From positions 1-8,992 of the forward strand of contig DASPKA010000122.1 in the NCBI GenBank assembly GCA_035628335.1: a DNA stretch of 8,992 nucleotides, in the 5' to 3' direction. The notes beneath the pieces are model-generated. The model did no database searches and was not told the origin of the DNA. It saw nothing but the letters and a program-made list of their open reading frames with translations. How positions within the stretch are numbered: the first letter of the stretch is position 1; each line of letters starts with the position of its first letter. The translations under genes and the position numbers were made by a program. Shown here one piece after another: positions 5,623 to 8,992 of the stretch. Source of the stretch: DASPKA01 sp035628335. GTDB taxonomy: Bacteria > Patescibacteriota > Doudnabacteria > UBA920.

Positions 5623-6435
5623 TTACCGTGGAGCGTCACGACAAGAAGCGCTTTGATTGAAGCGGCTTCGGCGCTTCTGCCAGGCAGTTACTTGGACAGG
5701 CGCCAGATGAGGTTGAAACTGCTGGTACTTGCCGAGAAGGTCTGCTATAAAAGGTCGAATTCTGCGCAGCAAGTTTCGCCTATCCGATGTCCCCACGACA
5801 TTACCACACGGGCGTAGGGTATTTATCCAGCACGCCCTTACCACCTTTCCTTTTCGGTTTACAAAGACATTGAGCTCTGTACCCGTAGTGTATGGTTCTG
5901 CAACGACAAGTTGCAGGTAGCTGCCTTCTACTTCAGCTCTCGCATACCACTCTACTTCACCGAGAACAGAGATCATCTTCACATGTCTAAATTCTGGGTC
6001 ATACATCCAGGGCCCGATGAAAAAATGCTTTGTAACACCTTTTACACCCTGCTGTGAGAGTTCGACGTACCACGGGCGCGTGCCAGGGTAGACTGTTCTT
6101 AGGAAGCCGGCTATTTTGTCATAGACATGCGGTCCCTCCCCTACATCTTCAACCAAAAAACGTTTAGGGGTATTTTTTTCGTTAGCTACCCATGCCAGTC
6201 CGTTGTTACGCAGAGCATTAGTGACCCCAATACTTGGGGGTTGAGACATGCTTTCAGCACCCAATAACTCAAGCCATGTTGAGTTCGTCGCATAGCTTTT
6301 TGTTACTGGGTCCTGGTATGAGTGTGTAGTGAAGTAGACGTACGTACCTGACCTCGCTGGTCTGGAGTAGTCCTGTGCCAGCGATATCACTGCAAGGAAA
6401 GAAACAAGCACGATTGTGCTTATACAATTTATCAT
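5623..6435 (-). CDS. Secreted protein of unknown function, 270 aa
   Basis: The ATG at 6433-6435 has GAGAGGGG directly upstream (6446-6439). Residues 1-20 (MINCISTIVLVSFLAVISLA) form a signal peptide or anchor. Cleavage after LA is possible, so the mature protein would begin near QDYSRP. The rest is rich in Trp, Tyr and Val and looks beta-rich: for example TYVYFTTHSY (31-40), a strand-turn run HFFIGPWMYDPEF (137-149) and EVEWYARAEVEGSYLQLVVAEPY (160-182, described by position). The last 60 residues are very basic (DRRNLLRRIRPF, WQKRRSRF). Cys202 and Cys210 sit close together and could pair. I recognise no family, catalytic triad or sugar-binding signature. It follows the 92-aa membrane gene on the same strand but behind a terminator. 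Its SD can pair with part of that terminator. Confidence 0.78.
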   Translation of the reverse strand: MINCISTIVLVSFLAVISLAQDYSRPARSGTYVYFTTHSYQDPVTKSYATNSTWLELLGAESMSQPPSIGVTNALRNNGLAWVANEKNTPKRFLVEDVGEGPHVYDKIAGFLRTVYPGTRPWYVELSQQGVKGVTKHFFIGPWMYDPEFRHVKMISVLGEVEWYARAEVEGSYLQLVVAEPYTTGTELNVFVNRKGKVVRACWINTLRPCGNVVGTSDRRNLLRRIRPFIADLLGKYQQFQPHLAPVQVTAWQKRRSRFNQSASCRDAPR

Positions 6436-6439
6436 ATTC

Positions 6440-6460
6440 CCCTCTCTTAAATAAAGAGGG
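6440..6460 (-). promoter_or_regulatory. Stem that would sequester the SD of the 6435 gene
   Basis: On the minus strand CCCTCT (6460-6455) pairs with AGAGGG (6445-6440) around a nine-base loop. The 3' arm is the SD of the 270-aa gene. The first three C of the 5' arm are also the end of the upstream terminator stem, so the two hairpins compete. Confidence 0.45.
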
Positions 6461-6478
6461 CCTTGTCAGACAAGACCC
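6447..6478 (-). terminator. Terminator of the 92-aa membrane gene, with a G-U pair
   Basis: On the minus strand GGGTCTTG (6478-6471) pairs with CAAGGCCC (6465-6458) around TCTGA, with one U-G wobble. It is followed by CTCTTTATTT, an interrupted U-tract. It lies between the gene ending at 6504 and the gene starting at 6435. The imperfect tract suggests partial read-through. Confidence 0.65.
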
Positions 6479-6503
6479 CCAAGAGTAAAGATGGTGAGAT
6501 GCA

Positions 6504-6782
6504 TCACCTCATGTTTTTGAGAAGCAATTGAAACGCATACTCAGGTGGTAGTTGCCTAACGTTCGCCATCAGAGTATCGTGCTTTGCCTGGCGCACAGCC
6601 ATTTCCCGCTCATGATCTGCTCTCATCTTGAAAGATGAATAGAGCTGCATGGTAAAGCCAATAGTGGCTAACACCATACATACCACCACTGAAAGCGTTT
6701 TTGGCGCATTCATGTATACAAGCAACATCGCCAGCGGGAGCGCTGAAATCTTAATAGCCGTTGCAACCTTTAGCCTTTTCAT
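6504..6782 (-). CDS. Two-helix membrane protein of unknown function, 92 aa
   Basis: The ATG at 6780-6782 has a strong AAAGGAGGG four bases upstream. Residues 1-6 are basic (MKRLKV). Two hydrophobic helices follow at about 7-25 and 29-49, separated by a tight NAPKT turn. Residues 50-92 form a charged, probably helical cytoplasmic tail (KMRADHEREMAVRQAKHDT) that could be a short coiled coil, ending in LPPEYAFQLLLKNMR. By the positive-inside rule both ends lie in the cytoplasm. It resembles the 1724 and 3685 products only in architecture (two short helices plus a charged soluble part); no sequence similarity is obvious. No family is recognised. It is the first gene of a minus-strand tandem with the 270-aa secreted protein. 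Confidence 0.75.
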   Translation of the reverse strand: MKRLKVATAIKISALPLAMLLVYMNAPKTLSVVVCMVLATIGFTMQLYSSFKMRADHEREMAVRQAKHDTLMANVRQLPPEYAFQLLLKNMR

Positions 6783-6854
6783 AGTTCCCTCCTTTCTTTA
6801 GACTTAACTGCTTTTAAGCAAACTCTAACATATTCCGATAAACTTGTCTTTTCA

Positions 6855-6884
6855 TTTACGTACTAAGTAATGACGTGGTATTAT
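6855..6884 (+). promoter_or_regulatory. Candidate extended -10 promoter placing the start site at an ATG
   Basis: TTTACG (6855-6860) and TATTAT (6879-6884) are separated by 18 bases, with TGG directly before the -10. A start site seven bases after the -10 falls on or next to the ATG at 6891, which would give a leaderless message. Confidence 0.5.
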
Positions 6885-6890
6885 GAGAAT

Positions 6891-7907
6891 ATGATGAACG
6901 AAACAGGGATTAGAGGCCCACAGGAATTACGCACCGTTGAAACACAAAATTTTGAGAATAAAACTAGGCAATCCGGGGGATTGAAGCGTGAAGCTGATAA
7001 TAAAAACGAAAAAATAGCTGCCCTACCTGGAGTAGTAAGTGCTAAGGTTTTTGAATTTGATTCCGGGGAAAAAGCTCGCGAAGATGAAGAATTTTTAGCT
7101 CTTGCACCTGTGGAGCTTACGGATGCCCAAGAAACGGTAAAGAAATTCGATAGGGATTTTCATCTTAAGTGGGAAAAATTTATACCCCAATCATATCTCA
7201 ACAATGCAGGAAAAGTAGTACAAGAACATGAGCTAACCGAAGATGAAAAAATAAAACACGGAGTGTTGATTCCCGTTTATGAGAAGAGAGGGTTTTTTAA
7301 GAAAAAAGATGTGATTGTAGAATATAAAGAAAAAAATAAACCAACTGAGGCTGAAGTAAGAGAATATGAAGCAGAACGAAAAAAATTCCTTGATGATAGA
7401 CTTGTATTAGAAAATGAGGCAGGCGCCATAAGCAGCAAGATACGGGAGATTAACCGCCGAAAAAATTTCCGAGAAAAACTTATCCCGGAGTTCTTCTCCC
7501 CTGACCGCATAAGAAGAAGGACAGAAAAACTCGCTGAATTTAACAAGTACCTCGGAGACGCATTACAGTTCAAAGACAACGAAGTAATAGCCGTTGAAGG
7601 TGATGGAGGATCGTATCTAACAAAGTCAGGTAACTTTCTCACCTTAGACTTTGGCTTTACTGAGGCGGACAGAAAGTCAATTATGTCTACCGCACCTGGG
7701 GGAGACGGCCCGGCAGGACACATAAAACGAAACAGCCTTCCTATAGAAGTCACTGACCCAGAAGAGGGTACGGTGACTAAATACCTGTATGTCCATTTTG
7801 GACCCATAAAACCAACCGAGTACAATACAGCCGCAATGAAGCCACCACGTATTAAGGCTAAAGTAATACTTAAAGACAATAAAGTTATTAGCTCCGAAAT
7901 CTACTAA
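6891..7907 (+). CDS. Highly charged cytoplasmic protein of unknown function, 338 aa
   Basis: I chose the ATG at 6891 because the in-frame ATG at 6870 lies upstream of a promoter-like TGGTATTAT and neither has an SD; the ATG at 6894 is equally possible. There is no signal peptide or membrane segment. Residues 1-45 are polar and disordered-looking. Residues 46-145 form a mixed charged region. Residues 150-225 are dense in Glu, Lys and Arg and look like a long helix or coiled coil (for example EVREYEAERKKFLDDR). Residues 230-338 look beta-rich and globular, with a glycine-rich turn (VEGDGGSY), TLDFGF, and APGGDGPAGH near 268-277. A-rich codons (AAA, GAA) are more frequent than in neighbouring genes. 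Tandem TAA stops close it. No known motif is recognised; a scaffold or binding role would be a guess. Confidence 0.75.
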   Translation: MMNETGIRGPQELRTVETQNFENKTRQSGGLKREADNKNEKIAALPGVVSAKVFEFDSGEKAREDEEFLALAPVELTDAQETVKKFDRDFHLKWEKFIPQSYLNNAGKVVQEHELTEDEKIKHGVLIPVYEKRGFFKKKDVIVEYKEKNKPTEAEVREYEAERKKFLDDRLVLENEAGAISSKIREINRRKNFREKLIPEFFSPDRIRRRTEKLAEFNKYLGDALQFKDNEVIAVEGDGGSYLTKSGNFLTLDFGFTEADRKSIMSTAPGGDGPAGHIKRNSLPIEVTDPEEGTVTKYLYVHFGPIKPTEYNTAAMKPPRIKAKVILKDNKVISSEIY

Positions 7908-7916
7908 TAATGAACT

Positions 7917-7949
7917 GGGACATGAGCCCTACGGCCCATGTCCCTTTTT
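7917..7949 (+). terminator. Intrinsic terminator of the 338-aa gene
   Basis: GGGACATG (7917-7924) pairs with CATGTCCC (7937-7944) around a 12-nt loop that can itself pair GCC/GGC, followed by five T. On the minus strand there is no U-tract after the stem, so unlike the other convergent junctions it looks mostly one-way. A further CATGTCC copy follows at 7950-7956. Confidence 0.85.
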
Positions 7950-7966
7950 CATGTCCAGCACGCTAG

Positions 7967-8308
7967 TCACAACTTGCGGACTTCCATGAAGTCTTTATAG
8001 TCAGGATTGAATAGTTTCCACTTTTTGACTGGAACTAACTCAACCGTTTGCCCTGCAGTAAGCTGCGAGCATAAGCTGGCCTGTGCGGGCGGTACCCCGT
8101 ACCACCAGCCATCCCCTTTTGTGCCATGGTCAACCAAGTTAAGTATGCAGGTATTCCCGTCCTGCACAGGCGCCATGATAAGGTCATAGGTGCCTTTATG
8201 CTCTTCCGCCCAACTAAAGTACTCTCTGTTTTGGCGGTACACGCCAAACCAGGTTGTAGCTATTACCACAAAACACAACGCAATCAGAAACATTCTACCA
8301 AATTTCAC
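7967..8308 (-). CDS. Membrane-anchored protein of unknown function, GTG start
   Basis: This encodes 113 residues. The start is a GTG at 8306-8308, chosen because a near-perfect SD (AAGGAGG) lies five bases upstream; the ATG at 8293 has none and would remove the basic N-terminus. Residues 7-24 (FLIALCFVVIATTWFGVY) form a signal anchor after MKFGRM. The external part (25-113) is about 90 residues. It has two cysteines (54 in NTCILNLV and 80 in ASLCSQL) that could form a disulfide, a glycine/tryptophan turn (GDGWWYGVPP, 65-74) and a basic, aromatic C-terminal region (VKKWKLFNPDYKDF). The strand-like runs suggest a small beta barrel, but I recognise no family. It is divergent from the ECF sigma gene and shares a symmetric promoter region with it. 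Confidence 0.78.
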   Translation of the reverse strand: MKFGRMFLIALCFVVIATTWFGVYRQNREYFSWAEEHKGTYDLIMAPVQDGNTCILNLVDHGTKGDGWWYGVPPAQASLCSQLTAGQTVELVPVKKWKLFNPDYKDFMEVRKL

Positions 8309-8363
8309 AACTACCTCCTTAGGAAAGTGGATCGAGAAAACTCAAGTGAAACGCGACACATAC

Positions 8364-8372
8364 ATCGTACCA
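8364..8372 (-). promoter_or_regulatory. Candidate extended -10 for the 8308 gene
   Basis: On the minus strand TGG-TACGAT (8372-8364) is an extended -10 with two mismatches, starting transcription near 8357. No clear -35 is seen at 16-18 bases. Confidence 0.35.
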
Positions 8373-8398
8373 CATCGAACAGAATAATTTGTGTGGTA
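8368..8398. repeat. Inverted repeat across the divergent promoters before the sigma gene
   Basis: TACCACA (8368-8374) and TGTGGTA (8392-8398) are perfect complements separated by 17 bases. Each arm covers the TGG extension of the -10 box on its own side, so a protein binding the repeat would touch both promoters. Confidence 0.5.
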
Positions 8399-8402
8399 AA
8401 AT
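8394..8402 (+). promoter_or_regulatory. Candidate extended -10 for the ECF sigma gene
   Basis: TGG-TAAAAT is an extended -10 one mismatch from consensus. A start near 8409 would give a leader of about 85 bases before the ATG at 8494. The region upstream holds no strong -35, though CGAAC at 8376-8380 is the kind of element ECF sigma factors read. Confidence 0.4.
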
Positions 8403-8468
8403 GAAATTATCCCATAAACAAAGAAAAAAATCATCTTGTGCAACTATATTAGAAGCTGAAGCGTCCTA

Positions 8469-8488
8469 CTAGTATAAGCACATACTAG
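8469..8488 (+). promoter_or_regulatory. Hairpin or operator dyad just before the sigma factor start codon
   Basis: CTAGTAT (8469-8475) and ATACTAG (8482-8488) pair perfectly around AAGCAC. The 3' arm ends five bases before the ATG at 8494, where an SD would be expected and none is found. It could be an RNA hairpin in the leader or a DNA operator. Confidence 0.45.
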
Positions 8489-8493
8489 ACCTA

Positions 8494-8992
8494 ATGACCG
8501 TGACTGTAACCGACATGGAACAACTATTCACACAGACTGTAAACCAGCATTTAAGTGAAATACATAGATTTTGCGCTTTTATGCTACGCGACAGCGCTGA
8601 AGCTGAAGACATTACCCAAAAAACCTTTATAAAATATTACGAAAACCTGAAAAGCGTTCAAGACCCCAAGCCATGGCTGTACAAAGTAGCACGGAATATG
8701 TGTCTTGATCACTTAAAGATACAGAAAAGCCTGAGCTTTACCGAAACAGAAGACTTTGTGTACAACATCCCGGAACATACTCTGGACATGGAAGAAAAGT
8801 TTGACAACAAAGAGTTTTTAGAAAAAGCACGTACGATAATAGCTGACCTTCCACTTGCGCAAAAAGAAGTTATGTTGCTTAAATACTTTGAAGATTTCAC
8901 CTTTGAGCAGATTGCCGCTGCTCTTGGTATGCCTGAGAATACTGTTAAATCGCATTTTTACCGCGGCAAACAAAAATTATACGACCAACTGC
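8494..8992 (+). CDS. ECF-family sigma-70 factor, 3' end beyond the window
   Basis: The frame is open from the ATG at 8494 to the window edge, giving 166 residues; the end is missing. An ATG at 8515 (residue 8) is an alternative start; neither has an SD. Region sigma-2 covers about residues 10-78: FCAFMLRDSAEAEDITQKTF has the usual -10-binding helix layout (A-E-D-x-T-Q-x-TF), then DPKPWLYKVARN and LDHLK. After an acidic linker (84-105), region sigma-4 begins near 112 (IIADLPLAQKEVMLLKYF) and holds the HTH that reads the -35: TFEQIAAALGMPENTVKSHF (136-155), RGKQKL. No region 3 and no region 1.1 are present, which defines the ECF group. It redirects RNA polymerase to a small regulon, normally held by an anti-sigma factor often encoded next door, here beyond the window. 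Confidence 0.95.
   Translation, partial: MTVTVTDMEQLFTQTVNQHLSEIHRFCAFMLRDSAEAEDITQKTFIKYYENLKSVQDPKPWLYKVARNMCLDHLKIQKSLSFTETEDFVYNIPEHTLDMEEKFDNKEFLEKARTIIADLPLAQKEVMLLKYFEDFTFEQIAAALGMPENTVKSHFYRGKQKLYDQL

Noticed and set aside
5581..5817. A 78-codon plus-strand frame beginning right after the exporter stop
   Set aside because: Its first codons are the terminator hairpin and the rest is antisense to the 270-aa secreted protein.
6810..6821. TGCTT-TT-AAGCA interrupted palindrome upstream of the 92-aa gene
   Set aside because: The two-base loop is too small for an RNA hairpin and the arms are short and AT-rich; a chance match is likely.
7277..7879. A 200-codon minus-strand frame opposite the 338-aa gene
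   Set aside because: Its serine- and leucine-rich composition is what the complement of a Lys/Glu-rich gene gives; it has no SD, and the plus-strand gene has a promoter, terminator and tandem stops that fit.
8401..8472. A 23-codon frame (MKLSHKQRKK...) upstream of the sigma factor, in the same frame
   Set aside because: It has no SD and its ATG overlaps the candidate -10 TAAAAT, so it would not be transcribed whole from that promoter. It is kept only as a possible leader peptide if transcription starts further upstream.
1..8992. Search by eye for tRNA, rRNA, CRISPR arrays, insertion sequences and prophage genes
   Set aside because: No cloverleaf with a TTC-loop motif, no evenly spaced repeats, no transposase or integrase motif and no terminal inverted repeats were seen; the HTH at 3335-3685 resembles transposase HTHs but has no catalytic domain.

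Overview
The window looks like a piece of a compact bacterial chromosome. It probably comes from the Candidate Phyla Radiation (Patescibacteria), an inference resting on three things. Most genes are very small and encode membrane-anchored or secreted proteins I do not recognise. The 74-residue protein at 1355-1579 has the look of small proteins I recall from such genomes (N-terminal MATVI-x-NP, one helix, a short asparagine/valine-rich tail). The ECF sigma factor at the right end has the NPK/DPK-PWLY-VARN style common there. TGA is used as a stop (for example at 388 and 5577), so this is not a lineage that recodes UGA. No phage, transposon, tRNA, rRNA or CRISPR signature is visible.

Layout from left to right: a 5'-truncated membrane-anchored protein (2-388, +) converges on a secreted CAP-domain protein (498-1121, -), followed by a 74-aa membrane protein (1355-1579, -). 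A divergent two-gene unit (1724-2029 and 1992-2243, +, overlapping) converges on a 102-aa exported protein (2293-2601, -). A 182-aa soluble unknown (2743-3291, +) converges on a small protein with an N-terminal helix-turn-helix and two membrane helices (3335-3685, -). That gene is divergent from an ABC exporter half-transporter (3802-5577, +), the largest and best-identified gene. The exporter converges on a 270-aa secreted unknown (5623-6435, -) and a 92-aa two-helix membrane protein (6504-6782, -). A 338-aa charged cytoplasmic unknown (6891-7907, +) converges on a 113-aa membrane-anchored unknown (7967-8308, -). Finally an ECF sigma-70 factor (8494 to the window edge, +) is cut by the end of the window.

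The transcription units alternate in direction almost throughout. Nearly every convergent junction holds a single intrinsic-terminator hairpin, usually flanked by A-tract and T-tract so that it can serve both strands. Most genes have a clear Shine-Dalgarno (SD) sequence close to AAGGAGG. The exceptions are informative. The 338-aa gene looks leaderless. The sigma-factor gene has no SD but carries a hairpin just before its ATG. Two minus-strand genes (starts 2601 and 6435) have their SD inside a predicted hairpin.

I see no single recognised pathway that ties the genes together. The most coherent functional picture is a cell-envelope neighbourhood: an ABC exporter, a possible membrane-tethered regulator divergent from it, an ECF sigma factor, a CAP-domain secreted protein and six other small exported or membrane proteins. 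The candidates for something undescribed are the membrane HTH/exporter pair with overlapping divergent promoters, the symmetric divergent promoter in front of the sigma factor, and the RNA structures over start sites. All of these are read by eye and need computation.
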